Positions 34,660-43,173 of a stretch of 64,000 nucleotides of DNA are shown piece after piece (the stretch's first letter is position 1; each line of letters opens with the position of its first letter). The notes under the pieces are model-generated. The model saw only the letters and a program-made list of their open reading frames with translations. It was not told the origin of the DNA and searched no databases. The position numbers and the translations under genes are program-made. The stretch is from Ornithinicoccus hortensis (GTDB lineage: Bacteria > Actinomycetota > Actinomycetes > Actinomycetales > Dermatophilaceae). Where the stretch lies: NCBI RefSeq assembly GCF_006716185.1, contig NZ_VFOP01000001.1, positions 3,162,001 through 3,226,000 of the forward strand, read 5' to 3'.

Positions 34660-36005
34660 CGTCCGACCGCGCCCTGGTCCCCACGAGCCGGGCACCCGCA
34701 CGGGCTGTCCCCCAACGGTCCGGCCGACCGGCGCCGGACCGCAGACCCCGGGTGGCCCACGCCCCGACCATCAGACCGGCCGACCTCCCGTCCCTGCAGC
34801 GCGACGCGGGCAATGCGGCCTCGGCCGCATTGATCCAGGTGCAGCGGGAATGGGACCTGGCGGCATACCAGAAGACCTACCCGGCGAACTATGCGGAGCT
34901 GCTCGCGCTCTGCGGGCCCACCGGGCGGCGCACGAAGGCCAAGACCATCGAGCGGCTGACCACGTTGGCCCGCCACACCGACAGCTCCGATCAGTTGACC
35001 CGGCTACTCGGTCTCCTGACCCGCGAGGACAGGACTGCGGCCGGCACCGCGGACGCCCTCATCGGGCTGCTGACGCAGATGCCGGCGACCGAGCTCATCG
35101 CCTATCTCGGGCCCAAGAGTGAGGCGACCGCGGTGGAGGCACTGCTCGCGCCCGATAGTGGTGGCCTGCGGGGCCTGCAAGAGCGGCTCACGGGCCTGCC
35201 CCACGGGGGCAACGTCAAAGGGCTCCTGCGCCTCGACACCGACGTGGCCGCGCTGCGGCAGCTCCACGAGGTCGTGGGCGGGTTGTTCCTCTCCCTCCTG
35301 CAACACACCCCCCAGGTGCCGGGAGGACGTGCGCGGTTCATCCTGGGCACGATCGCCGATGCCGGAGGGCTGGAGCAGTTGAAGACCCTGTCGGCCCTGT
35401 CACTCGACGTGGGCGTGTTGGCCCAGATGCTGACCTATGCCACCTTCGCCGAGCTACAACCCATCGTGGTGAAGTACCCGCAGGCGCTCCGGGGGAAGGG
35501 CCTGGAACATCTACTCCCGTTCGGAAGGCCCGCCGACGCCGCCGACCTGCTGGCCCGCGAGGCCGGGCGGTCCAGCATCGCGGAGCTGAAGGTCCGCCTG
35601 TCCAGCGAGTCGCTCGCCGCCCAGTACCTCGGGCCCAAGGCGCACCCCAAGGCCATCCGATTCACCCAGGCCCACATCTCCGGCTTCGGCGAGGGATACT
35701 CGGTGAAGGACAACATCAAGAGACTCCGCGACGAGCCCACCTGGATGATCCCGGGCGGCCCGATCAGGGTCTTCGTCAAACGAAAGCAGCACGTAGCGCA
35801 CGCCGGGCAGACGCCATACGGGATGTCCACCTCCAACAACCTCATCGACGGGATGACCTACACCTTGGACAACCGGCGGCTCTACGCCTACCAGCAGGCG
35901 GGCAGGGACAACATCCCCATCGCGTTCGTGGGGTGGGACGTGGCCAAACGAGAAGCGTTCAAGTTCAGCACCAAGGACGGCGGAGCCACCGCCGTGCTGG
36001 AGTGA
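34656..36005 (+). CDS. Candidate eCIS payload: LQR-GN leader plus C-terminal ParB/sulfiredoxin-like toxin domain
   Basis: The 449-residue protein has a basic, Pro-rich N terminus with LPSLQRDAGNAASAAL (LQRDAGN at 47-53) and VQR at 62-64, as in other proteins here. A helical middle region (about 65-330) follows. The C-terminal domain (about 332-449) reads IRFTQAHISGFGEGYSVKDN, PGGPIRVFVKRK and TYTLDNRRLYAYQQAG (401-416). That last pattern resembles ParB/sulfiredoxin-fold proteins and C-terminal modules of polymorphic toxins. It starts in an ATGA overlap with the Hsp70-like gene (AGAGGGAGG before the ATG), tying it to the terminator-ATPase-chaperone operon. A nuclease or nucleotide-cleaving payload is inferred, not shown. 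Confidence 0.75.
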   Translation: MTSDRALVPTSRAPARAVPQRSGRPAPDRRPRVAHAPTIRPADLPSLQRDAGNAASAALIQVQREWDLAAYQKTYPANYAELLALCGPTGRRTKAKTIERLTTLARHTDSSDQLTRLLGLLTREDRTAAGTADALIGLLTQMPATELIAYLGPKSEATAVEALLAPDSGGLRGLQERLTGLPHGGNVKGLLRLDTDVAALRQLHEVVGGLFLSLLQHTPQVPGGRARFILGTIADAGGLEQLKTLSALSLDVGVLAQMLTYATFAELQPIVVKYPQALRGKGLEHLLPFGRPADAADLLAREAGRSSIAELKVRLSSESLAAQYLGPKAHPKAIRFTQAHISGFGEGYSVKDNIKRLRDEPTWMIPGGPIRVFVKRKQHVAHAGQTPYGMSTSNNLIDGMTYTLDNRRLYAYQQAGRDNIPIAFVGWDVAKREAFKFSTKDGGATAVLE

Positions 36006-36019
36006 GCAAGGAGCAACAG

Positions 36020-36688
36020 ATGCCCTCGACGTGGGTCGACGTGCCGGCCGAGGACGCTGCCCGGCGATACGGCATACGCCTCGGCGGGCTGGCCACGGTG
36101 CACGAGGTCTCGACCCGGTCCCGGGACACCTCCGGCGACGGTCCCTGGCCGATCATCGTCAGTCGTCGGCACGGCACGGAGCCATCGGTGCTGACCCTGC
36201 ACTTCGCGACGGTCGACCACGACGACCTGCGACCCGACGGCGACGCCCTCGGGACGGCCCCGAGCTACATCCTGCTCGACCAGGAGAGCCTCACCGGGCT
36301 CCGGGCACTCCTGGCCCGGTGGCGGGCCGAGCTGGCGGCGCCGCGTCGGGACACCTCGGGACTGCACCAGTTGAACGAGCAGGACCTCGCCGCCCGGGGG
36401 TGGGCCACTCAGGATCCCGGTGGGGAGCTCCGGACCCTCGTGCTGCAACCCGAGGGCGCCGTGGCGGAGGATTCCAACGCATCGCTGCTCACCTTCTCCG
36501 TCGCACCACCGTTCCCGGCCCACTGGGTGTCCCTCGGGTGCGACCGGCTCGAGAGCCCCGACACGCCTGCCTATCCGTCCCCGCGCCCCTCCGCGGTCAG
36601 CCCCCTGCAGGTGGACGGGCACGACCTGCCCGTCCTCGACGGTCTGCTGGCCGAGCAGGCGGCCCACCTCCGGTCCCCACGGGGCTGA
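36020..36688 (+). CDS. Hypothetical protein following the candidate toxin; possible immunity protein or adaptor
   Basis: The 222-residue protein has an AAGGAG site before ATG 36020 and starts 14 bases after the candidate toxin, so it is the last gene of that operon. It is acidic and soluble, without signal or membrane segment. It contains WPIIVSRRHG, ILLDQESLTGLRALLARW and LLTFSVAPPFPAHWVSLG. I do not recognise a family. Position directly behind a toxin-like gene is what an immunity protein or dedicated loading chaperone would show. Either is inference. Confidence 0.7.
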   Translation: MPSTWVDVPAEDAARRYGIRLGGLATVHEVSTRSRDTSGDGPWPIIVSRRHGTEPSVLTLHFATVDHDDLRPDGDALGTAPSYILLDQESLTGLRALLARWRAELAAPRRDTSGLHQLNEQDLAARGWATQDPGGELRTLVLQPEGAVAEDSNASLLTFSVAPPFPAHWVSLGCDRLESPDTPAYPSPRPSAVSPLQVDGHDLPVLDGLLAEQAAHLRSPRG

Positions 36689-36709
36689 GGACCGGCATCC
36701 CGCGAGCCC

Positions 36710-38773
36710 TCAGGTTCCCGCGGGGGTCCCCGTCTTCAGGATCGAACTGCCGAGCAGCACGAAGAAGGTCAGCACGGTGGCCGCCGACGCGGCGGAGGCG
36801 GGCGCCGTCGACGAGGCGACCGTGGAGACCAGGTCGACCACCGCCTCCCCGTGACCGTTCCCGCAGCGGATGCGGACGACATACTGCCCCAGCGGCACGT
36901 TGGCGACCGGCGCCCGGACGGTGAAGCTGCCGGTGCCGTCCGCGGTGGTCGTCGCGAGGACCTCCCCAGCCAGCAGGACCTCCACGGTGCTCCGCGGGGC
37001 GCAGCCGGCGCCACTGACCGCGAGGTCACCACCCGGGATCACCGACCGGCGGCCCAGGTCCACGGCGTCGATCGGCTGGGCGTCCGCCGGTGGCGGCTCG
37101 GGGGTGTCGATGGGCGGGATCGGGGTGGGTGGCGGCCCGTCGTCCTCGCCGGTGGGGCCGCCGGTGTCCGTGGCGGAGTCCGCACCGGTCTCCCCGGGCG
37201 GACCGGTGGTGCTCGGGGGGTTCGTCGTCGGTGGCCCTGTGGTCGTCGGGGAGCCGGGGGTCGTCGACGTGGTCCCGGTCGACGTGTCCGGCGGGCCCGT
37301 GGTCGTCCCGGTGGTCGACGTCGTCGGCCCCGCGGTCCAGGTCCACGTCGTCTCGTCGGTGACGTCGGTCGAGGCCAGGGTGGCGGAGGCGGTGAGCGTC
37401 TCCGTGCCGGCGACGGACCGGCTGTGCGAGTGCCTGGCCCGGCCGTCCTCGTCCGTGAGCACGTTGCTCTCCACGACGTCGGCAGCACCGGCCAGGGTGC
37501 CCCGGAAGTCGACCGGTATGCCGGGGGCCGGTTCGCCGTCCAGGGTCACCGTCGCGGTCCAGACCGCCGTGCTGCCGACCGTCCCCCCGGATGCGACGGG
37601 GGTGAGGACCAGTTCCACATCGGGGGTCCCGGGCGGCGGCAGCCAGGTGAACGATCCTGAGTCGGTGGCGGTCTGCCCGTCGGCCGTCGCCGTCACCGAC
37701 AGCGCCTCCGTCCCGGGCGCTGTCCGGGTGTGCGAGTGCGTCGCCACGCCCGCGGCGTTGGTGGTCCGGGTGACGTCCTGGTCCGGCTGGCCGCCGAGCT
37801 GCCCCAGGAAGCGGACGCTGGCTCCCGGCACGGGCGTCCCACCGGTGGTCACCGTGGCCGTCCACTCCAGCGGCGACCCGACGACGCCGCTGGTCCCGCT
37901 GGTGGTCAGCTGCACGCTCAGCGGCCCGGCCGGGGCAATCCAGGTGAAGTTCCCCGAGTCCGTGGCCGTCTGGTCGTATGCCGTGACGCTCACCGTGAGC
38001 GCGTCCTGGCCGGCGGTGGCCCTCGTGTGCTGGAAGGACGCCTGGCCCGATGCGTCGGTCTGACCCTGCAACGACACGTCCGGCGCCCCGGACATGGTGG
38101 CGTGGAAGGAGACCTGCTGCTCGGCCAGTGGCTTGCCGTCGGCGGTGACGGTGGCCACCCACTGCCGGGACGTCCCGGTCTCACCGGTGCCGCTCTTCGG
38201 GGTCAGGGCGATGGCCACGTCCGGTTGGACGACGGGGAGCACGGTGACGGGCACGGCCGCCGACGGCGGGCTCTCGTACCACGGCTGCGGCCCGTCGGGG
38301 CCCCACGTCGGGAAGCGGGACAGCGTGGTGGCCACGACCGTCCGGTCACCGGGCGTGCTGAAGGTCATCGAGGCCGCCGCGGTCCCGAACGGCACATCGG
38401 CGCAGACCGTCTCGCCCGTGGATGCCCGGAAGCGCACCAGGAAGTCGCCGCCCTCGAGGTCGGGGTAGGCCTCCAGGGCCATCGGCTCCCCGACCGATAC
38501 CTGGGTCCCCGGCTGGGGCAGGCCCAGGGACGGCGCCCAGAACCACGACTCCCCTCCGACGGCGGGGCAGGACACCGTGGCGTCCGGGCCCGACGTGGCC
38601 GTGTCCGCCGCGGCCGGACCACCGGTCGTCACCGCGATGACGGACCCGACCGTGGCCAGCGGGATGAGGAGGACCAGCAGGAGCACCGCCCAGTCCGCGA
38701 GGCGGCACAGCGGTGCCGGTCGCACGCGCGCGTCGGCCGGACGGTGGGGAGCCGGGTCGGTCACCCTGATCAC
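36710..38773 (-). CDS. Envelope protein with three Ig-like repeats and C-terminal membrane segment
   Basis: The 687-residue protein has an N-terminal membrane helix near 24-48 (WAVLLLVLLIPLATVGSVIA) and a unique domain with two cysteines. Three Ig-like repeats of about 95 residues follow (about 185-480; each with W-x-A-T-V-T and HTR near the end), then a Thr/Pro-rich stalk. The C-terminal module (GGDLAVSGAGCAPRSTVEVLL ... LVSTVASSTAPASAA, VLTFFVLLGSSIL) is nearly the same as in the 1,467-residue neighbour. The GTG at 38773 overlaps that neighbour's stop by four bases (GTGA). GTG 38764 is an alternative. It should be a cell-surface stalk protein. It ends towards the gene at 36020. Confidence 0.8.
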   Translation of the reverse strand: MIRVTDPAPHRPADARVRPAPLCRLADWAVLLLVLLIPLATVGSVIAVTTGGPAAADTATSGPDATVSCPAVGGESWFWAPSLGLPQPGTQVSVGEPMALEAYPDLEGGDFLVRFRASTGETVCADVPFGTAAASMTFSTPGDRTVVATTLSRFPTWGPDGPQPWYESPPSAAVPVTVLPVVQPDVAIALTPKSGTGETGTSRQWVATVTADGKPLAEQQVSFHATMSGAPDVSLQGQTDASGQASFQHTRATAGQDALTVSVTAYDQTATDSGNFTWIAPAGPLSVQLTTSGTSGVVGSPLEWTATVTTGGTPVPGASVRFLGQLGGQPDQDVTRTTNAAGVATHSHTRTAPGTEALSVTATADGQTATDSGSFTWLPPPGTPDVELVLTPVASGGTVGSTAVWTATVTLDGEPAPGIPVDFRGTLAGAADVVESNVLTDEDGRARHSHSRSVAGTETLTASATLASTDVTDETTWTWTAGPTTSTTGTTTGPPDTSTGTTSTTPGSPTTTGPPTTNPPSTTGPPGETGADSATDTGGPTGEDDGPPPTPIPPIDTPEPPPADAQPIDAVDLGRRSVIPGGDLAVSGAGCAPRSTVEVLLAGEVLATTTADGTGSFTVRAPVANVPLGQYVVRIRCGNGHGEAVVDLVSTVASSTAPASAASAATVLTFFVLLGSSILKTGTPAGT

Positions 38774-41700
38774 CCGGCGGAGCCGACCGACCCCTTGATC
38801 ACCCCGGCGCCGAGCAGGACGAAGAAGGTCAGGACCGCTGCGGCCGAGGCGGCCGCTGCCGGGGCCGTCGACGACGCGACGGTGGAGACCAGGTCGACCT
38901 GTGCCGCGCCGGTCCTCCCCTCGCACTCGACGTCCACGGCATACTGCCCCAGCGGCATGCTGGACACGGCGGCCCGTGCGGTGAAGTCCCCGTTCGCGTC
39001 CGCCGTCGCGGTGGCCAGGGGCTCACCGCCCAGCAGGATCTGCACGGTGCTGCCCGGTGCGCACCCGGACCCGCTGACCTCGAGGTCGCCCCCCGGCGTC
39101 GCCGAATGACTGCCCAGGGCCACGTTCGTGAGGGGCACGCTCGGAGGTGTCGTCGTGGTGGGCGTCGTCGGCGCGGTGGGCACCTCGGGCGGTGCCGCGA
39201 CCGTGTCGCCGTCATCGGTCCCCGGGTCCTCGATGATGTCCACGATGTCCCCGACACTCGGGGGGTCCGCGGCCGGGGGCTGGGCCGGGACCGGCAGCGC
39301 CACGGTCACCGGTGGCACGACGGCCGGGGGCGTCGTCGCGGGCGGTGACGCGGGCGGTGTCGTGGCCGGCGGGCCCACGGGTGGCGGACCCGACGGCGGC
39401 GTGACGGGCGGTGGCGTGACGGGCGGTGGCGTGACGGGTGGCCCGGGTGGCGGTATGACGGGTGGGACCGGCGGAGCGGGCGGTTCGGCCGCGGTCGTCC
39501 AGGTCCGCTGGGCCGAGGCCGTCGCGGTGAGGTCGTCGAGCGTGGCCGTGGCGGTCACCGTCTCGGTCCCGGCGACCGTACGGGTGTGACCGTGGGCGGC
39601 CTCCCCGGAGTCATCGGTCAGGACCGCGGGGTCGAGGATGTCGGTCGTCCCGGGCAGGACGCCGAGGAACTCGACGCTGGCTCCCTCCACGGGCGCCCCG
39701 TCGAGGGTCACCGTCGCCGTCCAGGTGGTAGCGCTGCCGATCACGCCGCTGGAGGACGCCGGGGTGACCTCGACCTGGAGGACCGGCGGCGGGGCCTGCC
39801 AGGTGAAGGTGGTCGTCGCCGACACCTCCTGGCCGAGCACGACGCCCTGCACGGTGATGCTGTCCACGCCCGCGGCGGCCCTCGTGTGCGCGAAGACCGC
39901 GGTGCCGTCCGCCCCCGTCACACCCTCGACCGTCACGTCGTCGGCACCGGCCGTGGACGCGGTGAAGATGAGCGACTGGCCCGGCTGCGGGGTGCCGTCG
40001 GCGCTGACCGTCGCCACCCACTCGACCGCCTCGCCGACCGGACCGGCGGCGTCCTCGGGAGTGAGGTCGAGGTGCACAGCGGGTGGGGACTCCCAGACGA
40101 AGGACCCCGTCGCCGACACGACCTCCCCGTCCACGTCCGCGGCGACCAGGAGGCTCTCGGTCCCGGCCACCGACCGGGTGTGCGTGTGGGTCGCGATGCC
40201 CGAGGCGTCCGTGCTGATGGTGACGTCGACATCGGGTTGTCCGGCCAGTTGGCCGAGGAAGCGCACCGGGACCCCGGCCATCCCGTCGTCCCCGCTGGTG
40301 ACGGTCGCGGTCCAGGTCAACGGCGTGCCGACCTGGCCGTTGCCGCTGCTCTGGGTCAGGGTGACGACAGGGACAGGCTCCTCCCAGACGAACGTGGTCT
40401 CCGCCCAGACCTCCTGGCCCAGGCCCTCCACGCCGACCCAGATGGTGTCCTCCCCCGGTTGGGTCCTGGTGTGCTCGAACCGGGCGGTGCCGTCGTCGTC
40501 GGTCAGGTCCTCCAGGTAGACGGTCTCTGCTCCCTCCATGGACGCGCTGAACGTCACCCACGTCTCCCCGAGCGGCTCGCCGTCGGCCGTGACGGTGGCG
40601 GTCCACGTCACCGGGTCACCGGTCCAGCCGGAGGCGTCTTCGGGTTCGAGCTGGATCTCCAGGAGCGGCGGTGGCTCCTCCCAGACGAAGGAGTCGGTCA
40701 CGGTGACCGTCTCCTCCCCGTAGGTCGCAGCAACGGTCATCAGTTCCGTCCCTGCCGCCTCCCGGGTGTGCGTGTGGGTGGCGAGTCCGGAAGAGTCCGT
40801 GGTGACGGTCTCCTCGACGTCGGGCTCGCCCGCGAGTTGGCCGAGGAAACCCACGCTGACCCCCTCGACACCCTCCCCACCGGAGGTGATCGACACGGTC
40901 CATTCCACCAGGGTGCCGACCTCCGCGCTCCCGCCACCTGCCGACAGGGTGACCTCCAGCGGCTCCCGCCAGGTGAACGTCGTCGTGACCGCCGTGTCCT
41001 CCTCGAACAGGCGGACCTCGATGTCGTCCACCGCCGGTTCGCTCCTGCTGTGCCCGAACTGGACGGTGCCGTCTGCCGAGGTCTCGCCGAGGTACCAGAT
41101 CGCCTCCAGCCCCTCACCCGTGGCGGAGAACTCGACCCACTGCCCGACGACCGGCTCACCGTCGGCGGTGACGGTCGCGGTCCAGATCACCTCCACCCCC
41201 ACCGGACCGTTGGAGTCCAGCGGCACCAGGTCGAGCTCCACCACCGGCTCCCAGTCGAAGGATCCCGTGACGGACACCGTCTCCTCGCCGTAGGTCACCG
41301 TGACCAGCAACGACTCCGTCCCGGTGACATCCCGGGTATGCGTGTGCTCGACGACCCCTGACGATGAAGTGGTGAACGTCTCGGTCACGTCGGGCTCACC
41401 CTCCAGCTGCCCGAGGAACACCACCTCCGCACCGGCCACCGGGTCGTCCCCGGACTCCACGGACACCGACCACGTCTGATCCGTCCCGTGCTCACCGCTG
41501 CCGAACTCCGGCGAGAGCGTGACCCCCAGCGGCTCCCGCCAGGTGAACGTCGTCTCGACGAACTCCTCCTCGAAGACGAAGGTGTCGACCACGATGTCGT
41601 CCACCCCCGGGTCCGACCGGGTGTGCACGAAGGTGGCCACCCCGTCCTCGTCGGTCATCGCCTCCTGCCCCTCGCCGCCATCGTCGCCCTGCCGCCAGGC

Positions 41701-43173
41701 GTGGAAGTTGACCCACTGCTCGGCCAGGGGTTCCCCGTCGGCCGTCAGGGTCGCGGTCCAGGTCACCGGCACCTCTATCGGACCGTTGGAGTCCAACGGC
41801 ACCAGGTCGAGCTCGACCACCGGTACCCAGTCGAAGGAGCCCGTGACGGACACGGTCTCCTCGCCGTAGGTCACCGTGATCAGTAACGACTCCGTCCCGA
41901 CGACATCCCGGGTATGCGTGTGCTCGACCACTCCTGACGGGCCGGTGGTGAAGGTCTCGCTCACGTCGGGCTCACCGTCCAGCTGCCCTAGGAACACCAC
42001 CTCCGCACCGGCGACCTCCCCCTCCTCCCCGGACATCACCGACACCGACCACGTCTGATCCGTCCCGTGCTCACCGCTGCCGAACTCCGGCGAGAGCGTG
42101 ACCCCCAGCGGCTGTCGCCAGGTGAACGTCGTCTCGACGGAAACGTCCTCGAAGGCGAAGGTCTCGACCAGGATGTTGTCCACCCCCGGGACCTCTCGGG
42201 TGTGCACGAAGGTGGCCACCCCGTTCCCGTCGGTGAACTCCTCCTGGGGCACGGTGTCGTCGTCCATCGTGGCGTAGAAGTACACGGCCGCCCCGTCCAC
42301 CGGCTCACCGTCGACGGTGACGGTCGCGCTCCAGGTCACATCCACCCCCACCGGACCGTTGGAGTCCAAGGGCACCAGGTCGAGCTCCACCACGGGCTCG
42401 GGGGGTGGCTCCTGCCAGACGAACGTCGTGGTGGCGGTCCCGGTCTCCTCCCCCGCCGTCACGGTCACCTGCAGGGTCTCCGTCCCGGCAACCTCCCTGG
42501 TGTGTGAGTGCATCGCCTCGCCCGTGCTCCCGACCACCCCGGTCTCCACGATGTCCGGCTGGCCGTCCATCGTCCCCCGGAACTCGATCTCGGCGTCCAT
42601 CGCCGGCTCCCCGTCCACGGTCACCATCGCCATCCAGGTGACCACCGTCCCCGTGGGTCCGCTGGAATCGACCGGGTCGATGACGATCTCGGGCACCTGC
42701 GCCGGGGCGATCCCGCTGGGTGGCTCCACCTCGGGGGGCACGATCTCCGCTGGCGGCTCGGAGTCGGGAGGCAACTCGGCGTCCGGGGGCCCGACCTCCG
42801 CGGGCGGCTCCGCCTCGGGGGGCGTTCCCTCGACGGGTGCGTCCGGCGGCGTTCCCTCGGGCGGCGGCTCCGGCAGTACGACCTCGACAGGGGGCTCCAC
42901 CTCCGGAGGGGCCACCTCCGCGGGCGGCTCGGTCTCGGGGGGCGCGAACTCGGGCGGCGGTTCCGGCAGCACCACCTCACCGGGTGGCACGATCACGGGC
43001 GGATCGCCGTCCCCCGACCCCGGATCTTCTCCCCCCGGGGTCTCCTCACCGGGTGCGGCGACCGGTGAGTCGGTGAGCTGCTCACTGGCCAGGACCGTCC
43101 CTGCACCGGCGAAGGCCAGGAGCAGGAGGACCAGGAGTCCGGCCAGGCCGGCCCGGAGCTGCCGGCCGCTCAC
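38770..43173 (-). CDS. Giant surface protein with eleven Ig-like repeats
   Basis: The 1,467-residue protein has an N-terminal membrane/signal segment (LRAGLAGLLVLLLLAFAGAGTVLA) and a Pro/Glu-rich stretch (about 40-160). Eleven Ig-like repeats of about 97 residues (about 160-1225) follow, then a Pro-rich stalk and a C-terminal module with a hydrophobic end. Two repeat types alternate in the first half: VELDLVPLDSNGP types and GVTLSPEFGSGEHG types. It is very acidic. It has the build of bacterial big-domain adhesins or cell-wall-spanning stalks. The GTG at 43173 overlaps the upstream gene by GTGA, and the downstream Ig gene overlaps by GTGA. A link with the eCIS is by locus only. Confidence 0.85.
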   Translation of the reverse strand: MSGRQLRAGLAGLLVLLLLAFAGAGTVLASEQLTDSPVAAPGEETPGGEDPGSGDGDPPVIVPPGEVVLPEPPPEFAPPETEPPAEVAPPEVEPPVEVVLPEPPPEGTPPDAPVEGTPPEAEPPAEVGPPDAELPPDSEPPAEIVPPEVEPPSGIAPAQVPEIVIDPVDSSGPTGTVVTWMAMVTVDGEPAMDAEIEFRGTMDGQPDIVETGVVGSTGEAMHSHTREVAGTETLQVTVTAGEETGTATTTFVWQEPPPEPVVELDLVPLDSNGPVGVDVTWSATVTVDGEPVDGAAVYFYATMDDDTVPQEEFTDGNGVATFVHTREVPGVDNILVETFAFEDVSVETTFTWRQPLGVTLSPEFGSGEHGTDQTWSVSVMSGEEGEVAGAEVVFLGQLDGEPDVSETFTTGPSGVVEHTHTRDVVGTESLLITVTYGEETVSVTGSFDWVPVVELDLVPLDSNGPIEVPVTWTATLTADGEPLAEQWVNFHAWRQGDDGGEGQEAMTDEDGVATFVHTRSDPGVDDIVVDTFVFEEEFVETTFTWREPLGVTLSPEFGSGEHGTDQTWSVSVESGDDPVAGAEVVFLGQLEGEPDVTETFTTSSSGVVEHTHTRDVTGTESLLVTVTYGEETVSVTGSFDWEPVVELDLVPLDSNGPVGVEVIWTATVTADGEPVVGQWVEFSATGEGLEAIWYLGETSADGTVQFGHSRSEPAVDDIEVRLFEEDTAVTTTFTWREPLEVTLSAGGGSAEVGTLVEWTVSITSGGEGVEGVSVGFLGQLAGEPDVEETVTTDSSGLATHTHTREAAGTELMTVAATYGEETVTVTDSFVWEEPPPLLEIQLEPEDASGWTGDPVTWTATVTADGEPLGETWVTFSASMEGAETVYLEDLTDDDGTARFEHTRTQPGEDTIWVGVEGLGQEVWAETTFVWEEPVPVVTLTQSSGNGQVGTPLTWTATVTSGDDGMAGVPVRFLGQLAGQPDVDVTISTDASGIATHTHTRSVAGTESLLVAADVDGEVVSATGSFVWESPPAVHLDLTPEDAAGPVGEAVEWVATVSADGTPQPGQSLIFTASTAGADDVTVEGVTGADGTAVFAHTRAAAGVDSITVQGVVLGQEVSATTTFTWQAPPPVLQVEVTPASSSGVIGSATTWTATVTLDGAPVEGASVEFLGVLPGTTDILDPAVLTDDSGEAAHGHTRTVAGTETVTATATLDDLTATASAQRTWTTAAEPPAPPVPPVIPPPGPPVTPPPVTPPPVTPPSGPPPVGPPATTPPASPPATTPPAVVPPVTVALPVPAQPPAADPPSVGDIVDIIEDPGTDDGDTVAAPPEVPTAPTTPTTTTPPSVPLTNVALGSHSATPGGDLEVSGSGCAPGSTVQILLGGEPLATATADANGDFTARAAVSSMPLGQYAVDVECEGRTGAAQVDLVSTVASSTAPAAAASAAAVLTFFVLLGAGVIKGSVGSAG
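40950..42410. repeat. Tandem DNA repeats of about 576 bases inside the giant Ig-repeat gene
   Basis: Blocks recur at steady offsets. GGACCGTTGGAGTCC is at 41204, 41780 and 42353, and CACGTCTGAT is at 41471 and 42050. Each unit is about 573-579 bases and encodes one pair of alternating Ig-like repeats (about 192 residues). Identity between copies is high over long stretches, implying recent duplication. Differences in spacing are multiples of three. Confidence 0.8.

Noticed and set aside
39128-39589. Plus-strand frame rich in Gly-Gly-Val, looking like a PE_PGRS-type or glycine-rich protein
   Set aside because: It is the antisense of the Pro-rich stalk of the giant Ig-repeat protein; it has no ribosome site and no independent domain.
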